Part shown: positions 46,249 to 56,001 of the stretch, piece by piece | How the letters are laid out: each line of letters opens with the position of its first letter | Position numbering within the stretch: the first letter of the stretch is position 1 | From: Scytonema tolypothrichoides VB-61278 | GTDB taxonomy: Bacteria > Cyanobacteriota > Cyanobacteriia > Cyanobacteriales > Nostocaceae | Direction: 5' to 3' | NCBI RefSeq assembly: GCF_000828085.3 | Contig: NZ_JXCA02000003.1 | Span: 15,007 to 74,456, forward strand | DNA: 59,450 nucleotides | Position numbers and translations under genes: made by a program | The notes under the pieces: model-generated | What the model was told of the DNA's origin: nothing | Seen by the model: only the letters and a program-made list of their open reading frames with translations | Database searches by the model: none

Positions 46249-47421
46249 TCAGCCCAGAGTGCCACGTTTGATTTGCTCATTTTCAATTGCTGCAAATAAA
46301 GTGCGAAAGTTACCTTCACCAAAACCTTTCGCTTGGTACCGACGCTCAATAAACTCAAAGAAAAAGGTCGGCTGTCCAAAGATAGGCTGGGTGAAAATTT
46401 GCAATAGTAAAGGCGTTCGGTTGTTCTTTGAGCCAAAAAAAGTCTCTTGTTTCCAATCCACTAAAATTTCCTGTTCTGCAATCGTATCCAGTTCCTCTAT
46501 AGATAAGGGAAGTCCTTTTCGCTGCCGAACTTGTGAGTAATAATCTTGAGGAACTGGGAGTAACGATAGACCACTCGCGCGGAACTGGGCTATTGCATGA
46601 ACAATATTGCGTGTTCGTAAAGCAATATGTTGAATTCCTGATCCTTGGTTCACGTTCAAAAATTCTTGAATTTGAGAATTGGCTGAACCTGGCTCATTAA
46701 TTGGCAATTGTACATCACCACTACGCGAAACCATGACTTGGCTATGCAAGGCAGAGCGAGATGTTTTAATGTTAAACGTTTGCTGTCCCTGAAAATTAAG
46801 GATATTTTCGTACCAAGCCACTGCATGCTCTAAATCACCTGCCTTTACATTTAGCACGATATGGTCTATGCCAGCAAACCAAGAAGATGAAGAAGGAAAG
46901 AGGGAAGGATATTTTTCCACACTCCCAGACTCTGTGATTCTCTGACTCTCTCGTGCTTCCTCATTTCCCCCCCCTGTTGTTTCTATCAAAGTATGTGTCA
47001 GGGAACCCCAAGCAGCTATTTTGCTCCACTTAATGCATTCGTGACCATATTGATTTTGCTGGATGGGTTGCAAGATTTTCGCCCCATGGACTTGCGCAAG
47101 GGAAATAATCTCTTCTAAATTTTCAACACAAAAAGCAACATCTGCCACACCAGGCGGGTGATAGCGCAAAAACTTGGCTACTGGACTGGTGGGTAATAGC
47201 GGGGAAGACAACAAAAAGCAGATGGGACCACTTTTGACCACTTGCGTGCAGGTGTGAAAGGTGTCATCCTCCCTAGCCTTCCAAGGAGTGTTGTCTGCCT
47301 TTTCTAGAAAAGTTCGAGGAACAGCAGAATCCGCGACTAGTTGAAAACCCAAATGGCGTACAAACCAATCGCGCCACATTTTGGCATCTTCCACATAAAA
47401 GTGAACGTGATCAATTTTCAT
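46249..47421 (-). CDS. hppD: 4-hydroxyphenylpyruvate dioxygenase
   Basis: A 390-residue Fe(II) dioxygenase forming homogentisate, the tocopherol precursor in cyanobacteria. Two vicinal-oxygen-chelate halves: residues 1-145 (KIDHVHFYVEDAKMWRDWFV) and about 185-390. Iron ligands are the His of GIDHIVLN, the His of GIQHIALRT and the Glu of FFEFIERR; the ending GEGNFRTLFAAIENEQIKRG is typical. The link between the halves (about 150-182, GGGNEEARESQRITESGS, then LFPSSSSWF) is encoded by low-complexity repeat-like DNA and looks inserted. Confidence 0.93.
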   Translation of the reverse strand: MKIDHVHFYVEDAKMWRDWFVRHLGFQLVADSAVPRTFLEKADNTPWKAREDDTFHTCTQVVKSGPICFLLSSPLLPTSPVAKFLRYHPPGVADVAFCVENLEEIISLAQVHGAKILQPIQQNQYGHECIKWSKIAAWGSLTHTLIETTGGGNEEARESQRITESGSVEKYPSLFPSSSSWFAGIDHIVLNVKAGDLEHAVAWYENILNFQGQQTFNIKTSRSALHSQVMVSRSGDVQLPINEPGSANSQIQEFLNVNQGSGIQHIALRTRNIVHAIAQFRASGLSLLPVPQDYYSQVRQRKGLPLSIEELDTIAEQEILVDWKQETFFGSKNNRTPLLLQIFTQPIFGQPTFFFEFIERRYQAKGFGEGNFRTLFAAIENEQIKRGTLG

Positions 47422-47772
47422 GCTCTTTGAAAATCCAGCACAACTGTTTATCTGTTTGTAAATTTTGCCTCTTTTACTGGATTTTCAGGTCATTCCTAAG
47501 CAAGAATCTGGATTGTTCAACACAAGTAAGGAATGAGGATTCACTGATTTTATAGATAAAACACTTGTGGAGGACATTTGAGAAATTCGTGGCAATACTC
47601 ACCCAGAAGAAAACCGCTGTATAAAAATGATGTGTTTCAATCTGAGTCGCGCATCTCCATTTGAAACCTTGATAACTGGTTACCCTATGGCTGATGCCAT
47701 AGAACGCCAGTTGCCTGCGCCAGGGTTACCCTTAAAGCATCAGGTTGTCTCACCGCTTGCAGTGCGCTAGAC
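47422..47772. other. Gap with palindromes between parvulin gene and hppD
   Basis: No gene recognised. CTATGGC/GCCATAG (47685-47702) forms a 7-base-arm hairpin, flanked by two GGTTACCC copies (about 47678 and 47723). The last 30 bases enter a TGTTCACTG repeat that also encodes the end of the parvulin gene. Confidence 0.45.
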
Positions 47773-48558
47773 TCATTGTTCACTGTTCACTGATTGAACA
47801 CCGTTTTGTTCAACTTGATGTTGTGAAGATTTTTCCTGTATATTTTGTAAATTTTCTTTTAACTGGGTTTGTAGCCAGTGTTCAAATAGTTCGTTAAGCA
47901 GTCGCTGTCGCATTTCTTCATCTAACTGAGATGGCAGCAGCTTTTCCAGACGTACGACCACAATCCAATCTCCTAAAGAAGTTGGTGGTAAAAGCTGACC
48001 AGGCTGAACTGATGCCAGCATATTTGCCAAAGTTGGATGGGGAACTCCCAATTCCACTGGACCGATTAAGCCACCTGTTTGAGCCTCAGGACCTTGAGAA
48101 TACTCGCGAGCGAGTTCGCTAAAAGACTGCTCTCCTTCCTGAATTCGGAAGTAAAGTTCTTGAGCAATACAAATATCTTTGACTCGAATTAGAGAATAGA
48201 CAACCCGATCTAACTTTGCCTTACGCTGAAGAAAGTAAGACTGTAACTTATCTCCCCAAGTACTTCGCTTGAAGTTTTCCAGTTTGATGTTACGTGTGGC
48301 TAGATAGTCCAGTTGTTCACGGTTTAGACCACGAACTTGCAACCATCCTTGCAGGTCATCTTCAGAATTCAACTGATGCTGTTGGTAGAATTGCTTATAT
48401 GCCTGAGTATTTTCTTCTGATGTTAGAGTATCGTTGGCGATCGCACTGTCGATAATAATTTCTCGCATCAGCTGCGGCAGTATTCCGTACTGTTTCAGTA
48501 GGGGAATGAGTTCGTTGTTGTTAATGGCGCGATCGCCGACTTGTAAAACTGGAATCAT
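47773..48558 (-). CDS. Parvulin-type peptidyl-prolyl isomerase
   Basis: A 261-residue protein with an N-terminal SurA-like helical region (residues 1-120) and one parvulin domain (about 130-215: [57 protein letters not shown]). It should assist folding by proline isomerisation. No signal peptide is visible, so it probably acts in the cytoplasm; similar proteins occur near peptide exporters, but none is present here. The last 15 residues (VEQNGVQSVNSEQ) are encoded by a TTCACTG-type dispersed repeat that seems to have replaced the native end. Confidence 0.82.
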   Translation of the reverse strand: MIPVLQVGDRAINNNELIPLLKQYGILPQLMREIIIDSAIANDTLTSEENTQAYKQFYQQHQLNSEDDLQGWLQVRGLNREQLDYLATRNIKLENFKRSTWGDKLQSYFLQRKAKLDRVVYSLIRVKDICIAQELYFRIQEGEQSFSELAREYSQGPEAQTGGLIGPVELGVPHPTLANMLASVQPGQLLPPTSLGDWIVVVRLEKLLPSQLDEEMRQRLLNELFEHWLQTQLKENLQNIQEKSSQHQVEQNGVQSVNSEQ

Positions 48559-48797
48559 AACCTCCTACATGTTATAGTTCTTACATTATGGTCAATAGAG
48601 TCAATTAACTCTTCAGATTTTATCAAGATATCTTAATAATAGTCTTTCCAGTTTAAGTATCTAACTATTGACAGTAACTTTATTATCTGCTTTTATTTTA
48701 AGCCGTGGTAGAAAAACAGTTGATAGAAAATTGCCCTCAACTTAACTGTGAGGGCAAACGAAAGTGGAAGTCGTGAACCTTAAATTACAGATTTTGA

Positions 48798-51107
48798 CTA
48801 GTTAATATTCACATTAGTGAGCTGTGCCCAATTCTGAGTTCCTAGCAACTCATGGCCTTGGCTAATTGACGTGTTATTGTCAAGTCCAGCAAGACCGACA
48901 CGCGGGTCAAGGTTAAGAGGTTTTCCTAACCCTAGGAGGATTATTTCGCTATTATCTATTGCTGGAGGACGACCTACAGAGAATGGATAGTTATTATCAT
49001 TGGCAACTAGGATAGTTTTTTCATCAATCACCAGTACATTTTCAATGGTTTGGAAGGAGAAAGTGAACTGTGTCTTACCATCCTGATTTAAGTCATTTGG
49101 ATCTGGAATATTGAGCAGATCTACGACTTCTTCCTTTGCCACATATCCATTGGCATCTTTTTCTGAAAAGTCTACCTTGAAGATTTTCTTGAATTTAGCG
49201 GTGTCTGCTTGTCCGTTATCACGCTCAATGACTAAATATTCATTATCGTTGACAACACTGAAGTCACCAATCGCATAACTGGAGTTTTCAAGACGATAGT
49301 ACCCAACTAGACCTTCATACTGTTTGCTTGCAACATCAAATTTATAAATTCGTAACGCATCATTGGGATCACCAAGAACTGATCCTTCTAGCAGAGGATA
49401 CAGTTTAGTTTTGTCAGGACTAATTGCCAAACCTTCAAAGCCTTTGGAACCACCAAGGTTAGAGTAGGCAAGACCTGCTAGAACATCGGGGTTATCGGGA
49501 GAACGTACAAACTCACCAGTAATTTGGTCGCGGACTTTGTCTCCGGTACCAGGGAAATCAGTGAAGTAGCCATCCACTCCTAACTTGATAAACTGCTGGA
49601 ACTCCAGTTCTGGATTTTTGTTATAATCTGCTGCCAGATATTGACTTTCATTACGAAATGTGTATGGATGCACTAGCAAACCTGCTAAATGGGCATCTTG
49701 TACCAGGGTTGTTGGAGGTAATGTGGTTTTGTCTGCATCGTTGACTGCACCATCTGCATTGACATCATCCGCTTTCCCATCACCATCCGCATCAACACCT
49801 TTAACCGAGACAATCATCCGCTTCCACGGACCAATCCCATCCGCGTATGTGGCAATTTCTTTCAAACCCTCGGGAGTCCGTAGGTCACCATAAGTACGAG
49901 GATCACCACTGACGACAAAATCGTAAGGTTGCCTCTCAATCAGTGTACCGTCAAGAGCAATATCAGTTGCATCTAACAATTGCACCAAAGGTACATCTAT
50001 CTTTTGGTTGAGTTCTTTTAGATTCCCAACTTCAAACGACTGGATGAATACCCGACTTGGGTCAGTGAAATTGTTTTTCTTCAGAGTCTCAACCAATGGT
50101 TCTTCCAAAGACAAGCCGACTGAATCGTGATAAGTAGGGTGCTTGGTTTCTGGATAGATGCCAATTTTGCGACCTGTTTGGGCTTCTACCTGCTTAACCA
50201 GATTGATAACTTCCTCAAGGGTAGGAACTTCAAATAGACCATTATAAGATTGATCGCGGAAGGAAAGACGTTCTTTTGCCCGCAGGGTTTTAATTTCAGC
50301 TAAGGTGAAGTCGTCAGCAAACCACCCTCTTTCGGTCACACCGTCAATAACCTTAGTCGTGTAGCGGTCAGTAAACTCTGGTCGGCTTGCTACATCAGTG
50401 GTATCCGTAATATTGACTTCATGGCGAGCAATTAGTATTCCGTCCTTGGTGGAAACCAAGTCTGGCTCAATAAAATCAGCCCCTTGCTCAATCGCTAATT
50501 TGTATGATTCTATGGTATGCTCTGGACGCTCACCACTTGCACCCCGGTGACCAATCACAATGGGGGGTTGACCATTGAGGGTATTCACTTTGTAGTAGTT
50601 AGGGGTGGGAATGGGAGCCTCTAATAACTGACCTGTCCCATCAACGTGTAATAGGTAAGGTCCAAATTCATCCCCAATCCAGATAGTTCCATCCGCACCT
50701 AAGACAAAAGATTCTGTGTCAAAATCAGCACCTGTTAGTAGACGATCTGTGGTACCTTGGTTGACGATTTTGAATGGAACTTTGTGATTAGGGTCAGATA
50801 GCTGAATAAAGTTGAGAACCTCAACACTACCGTCACCCCCTTGTGTACCTTGAAAACTAGGGCTAAGACGGTTGATTCGCAATAGGAAATCAGCGCTATT
50901 GTTCTTTGCCCCAAAACCATTGTCCGAAAGGAACCAGAAGGTGTTTTTGTCGGCAAACTGTACGCTACTAAAGCCTTGAACAGGTTGTCCTGGGAACGGA
51001 AGATCTCGTCCATTTGTATTGCCTGTGATAAAGTTCCCAGAGGAAGGACCCTCAGCAAATGTATCTGCTGGTAGTAAAGCAAATCCTTTAAGTGTTACGT
51101 TTGCCAT
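48798..51107 (-). CDS. Glycerophosphodiesterase nested in a phytase-like domain
   Basis: A 769-residue protein. Residues about 1-180 and 530-750 are the two parts of an esterase/phytase-like beta-propeller ([20 protein letters not shown]; later [20 protein letters not shown]). A complete GDPD domain sits between (about 187-525): [33 protein letters not shown]. An EF-hand-like [17 protein letters not shown] lies within the GDPD part, suggesting calcium binding. It should release phosphate from glycerophosphodiesters outside the cytoplasm, although no classical signal peptide is visible. It lies downstream of pstSCAB on the same strand. Confidence 0.88.
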   Translation of the reverse strand: MANVTLKGFALLPADTFAEGPSSGNFITGNTNGRDLPFPGQPVQGFSSVQFADKNTFWFLSDNGFGAKNNSADFLLRINRLSPSFQGTQGGDGSVEVLNFIQLSDPNHKVPFKIVNQGTTDRLLTGADFDTESFVLGADGTIWIGDEFGPYLLHVDGTGQLLEAPIPTPNYYKVNTLNGQPPIVIGHRGASGERPEHTIESYKLAIEQGADFIEPDLVSTKDGILIARHEVNITDTTDVASRPEFTDRYTTKVIDGVTERGWFADDFTLAEIKTLRAKERLSFRDQSYNGLFEVPTLEEVINLVKQVEAQTGRKIGIYPETKHPTYHDSVGLSLEEPLVETLKKNNFTDPSRVFIQSFEVGNLKELNQKIDVPLVQLLDATDIALDGTLIERQPYDFVVSGDPRTYGDLRTPEGLKEIATYADGIGPWKRMIVSVKGVDADGDGKADDVNADGAVNDADKTTLPPTTLVQDAHLAGLLVHPYTFRNESQYLAADYNKNPELEFQQFIKLGVDGYFTDFPGTGDKVRDQITGEFVRSPDNPDVLAGLAYSNLGGSKGFEGLAISPDKTKLYPLLEGSVLGDPNDALRIYKFDVASKQYEGLVGYYRLENSSYAIGDFSVVNDNEYLVIERDNGQADTAKFKKIFKVDFSEKDANGYVAKEEVVDLLNIPDPNDLNQDGKTQFTFSFQTIENVLVIDEKTILVANDNNYPFSVGRPPAIDNSEIILLGLGKPLNLDPRVGLAGLDNNTSISQGHELLGTQNWAQLTNVNIN

Positions 51108-51214
51108 AGTTTTTTCCTAGTTTGTCGCAACTTACATTTCTTAAGCGGTAGATATACTATGTGCCTGGAATTGAGTATTTATAGCGCTTATGGTGTTGCA
51201 TGCAATACACGACT

Positions 51215-51244
51215 GTAGAGACGTAGCATACTACGTCTCTACAT
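51215..51244. repeat. Dispersed hairpin, copy 2
   Basis: TGTAGAGACGTAG (51215-51227) and its exact complement (51232-51244) around a 4-base loop. Same family as 29691-29718. About 110 bases upstream of the GDPD gene start. Confidence 0.75.
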
Positions 51245-51426
51245 TATTTGTGATGGTGTATGTGATTCAAATGAGAACCGCTATATTTACAGCACAAAAA
51301 TCCAGATTTCCTCTCTTTTTTCCATAAATACTTATGGGAAATCAGCGACAGACATCTGTCAAGAGCAAAATGTACACAAAGCAATACATTTACTTTCTAT
51401 ACATCTCCATCGAAGTTCTCATATAT

Positions 51427-51456
51427 AGGTTAAGAATAAGAAATGCTTTGATTAAA
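51427..51456 (-). promoter_or_regulatory. Candidate Pho box upstream of the GDPD gene
   Basis: On the minus strand the order is TTTAATCA, 3 bases, CATTTCTT, 3 bases, CTTAACCT. The last matches the cyanobacterial Pho box unit exactly and the 11-base period is kept, but the other two are weak. It is about 320 bases before the start, farther than usual. Confidence 0.3.
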
Positions 51457-51657
51457 AGTATTATTTTTCCCCAAATATAGAAGTTATACTCATTCGTTTG
51501 AATGACTGAGAACTCTACACTTACCCGATAAGAAAGTGTAGAAGTGTCACTCCAATAAAAACTTTACAGAAGCAGCAATAACTTCACAATTTTACGTTTA
51601 AACAATACTTAAAATTGTGGAAATCTCAATATCACACATATTTGAAAGTGAGGAGCT

Positions 51658-51700
51658 AGCTTATCATCTGGGAACAAAAATTATATTAAAGTGATAAGCT
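51658..51700. terminator. Inverted repeat after pstB
   Basis: AGCTTATCA (51658-51666) and TGATAAGCT (51692-51700), 25-base loop. It lies 100 bases beyond the pstB stop. No T run follows on the minus strand, so a terminator role is uncertain. Confidence 0.3.
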
Positions 51701-51800
51701 TGTTAAATTTCTTGAAGATACAAGTAGATGAGCGTAAAGAAATACTGATTCTAGCTTATTTGACACAAAGTAATCAATTTGTTGAATTTGGTTAAACTCT

Positions 51801-52580
51801 TTATCCGAAACGTCCAGAAGTGTAATCGCGGGTGCGAGAGTCGAGGGCGTTGCTGAAGATTTGATTTGTTTGTCCAAATTCAACCATTTGACCAATTCGA
51901 CTTTCATCAGTGCTGAAGAAAGCCGTGAAATCAGAAACACGAGCAGCTTGTTGCATATTGTGGGTCACAATTGCAATTGTCAGTTCCTCGCGTAAACTGT
52001 GGATGAGTTCTTCAATTTTCATTGTTGCAATGGGATCAAGAGCCGAACAAGGCTCATCCATTAGGAGAATTTTTGGTTTAACAGCTAAAGCACGAGCAAT
52101 ACATAAACGCTGTTGTTGACCACCAGAAAGCCCTAAAGCTGATTTATTCAGTTTATTTTTTACTTCATCCCAAATAGCAGCACCTCGCAAAGCATACTCG
52201 ACAATCTCATCTAATTCTGCTCTAGGACGCCATCCAGCAATTCTTATACCGTAAACGATATTATCGTAAATGCTCATGGGAAAAAGGTTTGGCTTTTGGA
52301 ACACCATACCTATTTGGCGGCGTAGGCGATTTAAGTTAACACGAGAACTGTAGATATTTTGACCATAAAATTCTACGCTACCATCTACTTTGACTGGTCC
52401 TTCTAATTCACTAATGCGATTTAAGCATTTAATGAATGTAGATTTACCACAACCACTAGGACCAATAATTGCGGTGACTTGGTTCTCATAGACATCCATT
52501 GTTACGCCTTCCAACGCTTTGGAAGTGCCATAGTAGAAGCTGAGATTTTTAACTTTGATTGCTGGGTTTAACTTGCTCAT
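51801..52580 (-). CDS. pstB: Phosphate ABC transporter ATP-binding protein PstB
   Basis: A 259-residue ATPase that energises high-affinity phosphate import. Walker [13 protein letters not shown], signature [15 protein letters not shown], Walker [14 protein letters not shown] and switch His in [13 protein letters not shown] are intact. The C-terminus ([20 protein letters not shown]) is typical of PstB. Last gene of the pst operon, 49 bases after pstA. No phoU follows. Confidence 0.96.
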   Translation of the reverse strand: MSKLNPAIKVKNLSFYYGTSKALEGVTMDVYENQVTAIIGPSGCGKSTFIKCLNRISELEGPVKVDGSVEFYGQNIYSSRVNLNRLRRQIGMVFQKPNLFPMSIYDNIVYGIRIAGWRPRAELDEIVEYALRGAAIWDEVKNKLNKSALGLSGGQQQRLCIARALAVKPKILLMDEPCSALDPIATMKIEELIHSLREELTIAIVTHNMQQAARVSDFTAFFSTDESRIGQMVEFGQTNQIFSNALDSRTRDYTSGRFG

Positions 52581-52629
52581 ATTGTGCTATGTACTACAAC
52601 AAGAATTCACAACATAACTTCAGTTGTGA

Positions 52630-53508
52630 TTAAACGTTTCTCTTCCTTGTGAAAACACGAGAGAGAATACTGATTAACATAATTATCCCGACTAAAACGA
52701 GAGAAGCTGTCCAGACTAATGCTGTTTTTTCTGGCGAGGGATCGTTGTATAAATTGAAAATTAACACCGATAACGAAGCTGTTGGACCGAATAAATCGCT
52801 TGACCAATCTAAACTGAACAAAGCAGTAAAAATTAAGGGTGCTGTTTCACCAGCAGCACGGGCTACGGCTAACAAGACGCCTGTAGTAATTGCAGGAATT
52901 GCTGCGGCGACAACAACCCGAAAAGTCGTCTGAAAGCGAGTCCCTCCTAAGGCGGCGGAACCAAGACGTACGGAGGTAGGGATAAGTTTTAAAGCTTCTT
53001 CTGTTGTTAGTACGATAACGGGGAGCATGAGAACAGCTAATGCAAAACCACCTGCGATCGCACTAAATTGCTTAGTGATCAATACAATAACAGCATAAGC
53101 AAAAACACCAACAACTATTGAAGGGACTCCAGTAAGAATAGATGCAACAAACCGAACAGCACGACCAATGCGATTTCCTTTACCAATTTCTGATAGAAAT
53201 ATGCCTGTCATGACTCCAGTGGGAATACTGAACAGCCCAGCAATGATTACCATTTCCAGAGTACCAAGAATTGCATTCGCAAATCCATCGTTTATAACTG
53301 ATGTTACAAACATAGATGGTTTGATGCTTGTTATACCCCGTCCGACAATTTCCCACAATAATGACAGCAAAGGAATCAGCGCTAAAGCTGAGAGAAAAAA
53401 TGCTACTACAGTCATTCCATAGTCAAATATCATCCTTACAGGTGGTAAAGGACTACATATTTCTGCCGCCACAGATTTATCTGTATTAAACTCTCGATCA
53501 CTGGTCAT
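52630..53508 (-). CDS. pstA: Phosphate ABC transporter permease PstA
   Basis: A 292-residue permease with about six membrane helices. The MetI-type permease signature is seen around LRLGSAALGGTRFQTTFRVV (EAA-like loop; read from SVRLGSAALG onward). GVPSIVVGVFAYAVIV and AGETAPLIFTALF are PstA-typical. It pairs with PstC. The gap from pstC is 132 bases and to pstB 49 bases. Confidence 0.94.
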   Translation of the reverse strand: MTSDREFNTDKSVAAEICSPLPPVRMIFDYGMTVVAFFLSALALIPLLSLLWEIVGRGITSIKPSMFVTSVINDGFANAILGTLEMVIIAGLFSIPTGVMTGIFLSEIGKGNRIGRAVRFVASILTGVPSIVVGVFAYAVIVLITKQFSAIAGGFALAVLMLPVIVLTTEEALKLIPTSVRLGSAALGGTRFQTTFRVVVAAAIPAITTGVLLAVARAAGETAPLIFTALFSLDWSSDLFGPTASLSVLIFNLYNDPSPEKTALVWTASLVLVGIIMLISILSRVFTRKRNV

Positions 53509-53640
53509 ATCGCTTACGCATTTACATATTCAAATGATTTGGTAACTTTCGCGTCTACCTTTGGAAATAGACTACATACGGTCTTTGACAAGTGTTTTCC
53601 ACTTTCAACATGTGTCTTTAGTATCTTGAAGACTAGCTTT

Positions 53641-54633
53641 CTACTTACTCTTGCCACCGACAAACTGTACGATCACCAAGGCAAGAATATTTACAACTAA
53701 AGTCACACCAAACAGAATCAAGCCCAAATATGTTAAAGCACCAATGTGCAACGGATCTTGAGCCTCAGCAAATTCATTGGCTAACACAGAAGGAATTGAG
53801 TAAGCAGGGTCGAGTAGTGACGGACTAATCTGAGCCGAGTTACCAATCACCATAGTGACAGCCATTGTTTCTCCCAAAGCTCGCCCCAGAGCAAGCATTG
53901 CTGCACCTACAATTCCAGAAAATCCAGCAGGTAGTATGACTCGAAAAATGGTTTCCCAACGCGTAGAACCAAGAGCCATTGAGCCACTTCGTAATTCTTT
54001 GGGAACAACTAACAAGACTTCACGACTAATTGCTGCCATCGTAGGCAAAATCATAATCGCAAGAATTATGCCAGCAGTCAATATATTAAACCCAGCAGGA
54101 CCTGGTGTATTAAATAGTGGTATCCACCCAAAGAAGCTGGATAGCCAAGTTTGTAAAGGTACAAGAGCTGGAATAAAAACAAAAACACCCCACAAACCGA
54201 TAATAACGCTAGGAATAGCAGCGATCAGCTCAACGATAAAAGCTATCGTTGTTCGTGCTGAAGGAGGAATAAAATTTTCACTCGTGACTAAAGCTACCGC
54301 TATTCCTACTGGTATGGCAAACAACATGGCGATCGCGCTGCTGACCAAAGTGCCGTAAATATATGGCAAAGCACCAAAAACGAGATTACCTGTATCCCAT
54401 TGTTGATTCCACAAGAACCCCAATCCAAACTTTTGAATAGCTGGTAGAGCTTTTTGGAAAATTATCAAACTCATCCAAAGCAGGACTATCACTGTCAAGG
54501 CAGCAAACACATAAACTAGCCAGGTAAATCCTTTGTCTATCCAAAAATTTTTTCCACTGCTGGCTGTTATGTCTATACTTTCATCAATCAAACTAGATTG
54601 ATTACTATTAGCTGGTTCAAAAGAATTTGCCAT
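53641..54633 (-). CDS. pstC: Phosphate ABC transporter permease PstC
   Basis: A 330-residue permease. A cytoplasmic head (1-35) precedes about six helices. IPSVIIGLWGVFVFIP, MALGSTRWETIFRVILP (EAA loop) and LGRALGETMAVTMVIGN are hallmarks of PstC. It forms the membrane channel with PstA. Located 86 bases after pstS. Confidence 0.95.
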   Translation of the reverse strand: MANSFEPANSNQSSLIDESIDITASSGKNFWIDKGFTWLVYVFAALTVIVLLWMSLIIFQKALPAIQKFGLGFLWNQQWDTGNLVFGALPYIYGTLVSSAIAMLFAIPVGIAVALVTSENFIPPSARTTIAFIVELIAAIPSVIIGLWGVFVFIPALVPLQTWLSSFFGWIPLFNTPGPAGFNILTAGIILAIMILPTMAAISREVLLVVPKELRSGSMALGSTRWETIFRVILPAGFSGIVGAAMLALGRALGETMAVTMVIGNSAQISPSLLDPAYSIPSVLANEFAEAQDPLHIGALTYLGLILFGVTLVVNILALVIVQFVGGKSK

Positions 54634-54719
54634 TACTAATCGGGAAACTAAATTATTTTGATGACCGAATGGTGGGCAAATAGCCCACCCTGGTAGAGCA
54701 AAAAGTCTGAGGTGACAGA

Positions 54720-55754
54720 TTATTTGATGCTGTTGACCGTTTGTATGACCTTTTGAACCACAGGAGCTGGAATGCGAGAGTAGTTCAGGTCATCATTAAT
54801 TTGTTGACCATCTGTGAGCACCCAATTCAAAAAGTTCTTCACAGCAGTTCCTTTAGCAGCATTGGGATAACTCTTATAAACTAAAAGCCAGGTGAGACCA
54901 ACGATTGGATAACCCTGTGCTGGATCGTCAACAAAAACCCGGAAATTGGCTGGGAAATTTACAGTTGATAAAGCTTCGTTCGCAGTTTGTAAAGAAGGAG
55001 CGACAAATTGTCCTTGCTTGTTCTGTACCTGTGCTATTTTGAGCTTGTTTTTCAAAGCATATTCATACTCAACATAACCAATAGCACCTGGAGTACGACT
55101 TACTGAAGAGGCTACTCCTGGATTGCCTTTTGCCTTAGTGACATTTGGGATAGTCCAATTTGGAGCTTTGTTAGTGCCAATTCGTCCTTTGAAATAAGGA
55201 CTGATGGAACTCAAATGGTTCGTAAAAATGAAAGAAGTACCACTACTATCAGCACGAACAACAGCTTTAATCGGCTGACTTGGTAGATTCACACCAGGAT
55301 TATCAGCTTTGATTTGAGGGTCGTCCCATTTAGTAATTTGACCAGAGAAAATTGCTGGCAATGTTTTGCGGGACAATTTGAGATTATCTACTGGAAGATT
55401 GTGAACAATTGCAACAGCACCACCTGCAGTAGGTACCAGGATGACACCATTCTTCACTTTAGCTATTTCCGCATCGGTCATCGCAGAATCGCTAGCACCA
55501 AAATCAACAGTACCGGCAATAACTTGATTCACACCAGCGCCGCTACCAACGGCTTGATAGTTGACTCCTAAGTCTGGATACTTCTTTTTGACTTCACGAG
55601 CATAACGTTCGTAGAGCGGAGCTGGAAAAGTTGCTCCCGCACCATTGATGGTTTCTGCTTGGGCAATTGTGGTAAAAATCGGTCCTAAAGTAACAGCAGC
55701 CGTGATAGCAGAAACACTCACTACACGATTGAAAACGGTAGTTGAAAATGTCAT
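54720..55754 (-). CDS. pstS: Phosphate ABC transporter substrate-binding protein PstS
   Basis: A 344-residue periplasmic phosphate-binding protein. A signal peptide (residues 1-32, ending near TIAQAE) precedes NGAGATFPAPLYERYAREV, GSGAGVNQVIAGTVDFGASD and VRADSSGTSFIFTNHL, which supply the phosphate-binding loops. GYVEYEYALKN and the WVLTDGQ region are also typical. First gene of pstS-pstC-pstA-pstB; a tandem Pho box lies about 65-100 bases upstream, so induction by phosphate starvation is expected. Confidence 0.96.
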   Translation of the reverse strand: MTFSTTVFNRVVSVSAITAAVTLGPIFTTIAQAETINGAGATFPAPLYERYAREVKKKYPDLGVNYQAVGSGAGVNQVIAGTVDFGASDSAMTDAEIAKVKNGVILVPTAGGAVAIVHNLPVDNLKLSRKTLPAIFSGQITKWDDPQIKADNPGVNLPSQPIKAVVRADSSGTSFIFTNHLSSISPYFKGRIGTNKAPNWTIPNVTKAKGNPGVASSVSRTPGAIGYVEYEYALKNKLKIAQVQNKQGQFVAPSLQTANEALSTVNFPANFRVFVDDPAQGYPIVGLTWLLVYKSYPNAAKGTAVKNFLNWVLTDGQQINDDLNYSRIPAPVVQKVIQTVNSIK

Positions 55755-55820
55755 ATTGCCTCGTTATTAATAAACTAATTTTTGTTGATTAATAATTCCG
55801 CAAATACCCTACTATACATA

Positions 55821-55850
55821 GAGTTAAGAAAAGGTTAAGAAAAGAGAAGT
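55821..55850 (-). promoter_or_regulatory. Pho box upstream of pstS
   Basis: On the minus strand: ACTTCTCT, 3 bases, CTTAACCT, 3 bases, CTTAACTC, three direct repeats with an 11-base period, matching the cyanobacterial PhoB/SphR binding-site layout (CTTAACCT-like 8-mers with 3-base spacers). A TATAGT that could be a -10 element lies at 55811-55816. The pstS start is 67 bases downstream of the box edge. Confidence 0.75.
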
Positions 55851-56001
55851 TTTAATTTAAATATTATCAAAGAAGTATTTGATACTACTTTAGTCAGCCT
55901 TGGGCTAAAAATGATCTTGACAGCAGATTTCAATTGTGTATACGAGACAAATGTTCTGTTTCAAAACGTGCAGAATAACCGCGTTGCGATCGCAACTGAC
56001 A

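Larger units (their letters stand above)
51108..51800. other. Gap between pstB and the GDPD gene
   Basis: No gene was recognised. It contains the second dispersed hairpin (51215-51244), a perfect CTTAACCT (minus strand) at 51427-51434 that may belong to a Pho box, and a 9-base inverted repeat (51658-51700) downstream of pstB. The size of the gap suggests that the GDPD gene has its own promoter. Confidence 0.5.

Noticed and set aside
46092-46540. Open frames on both strands at the 3' end of hppD
   Set aside because: They are shadows of hppD or run through the GC-rich palindromic repeat next to it.
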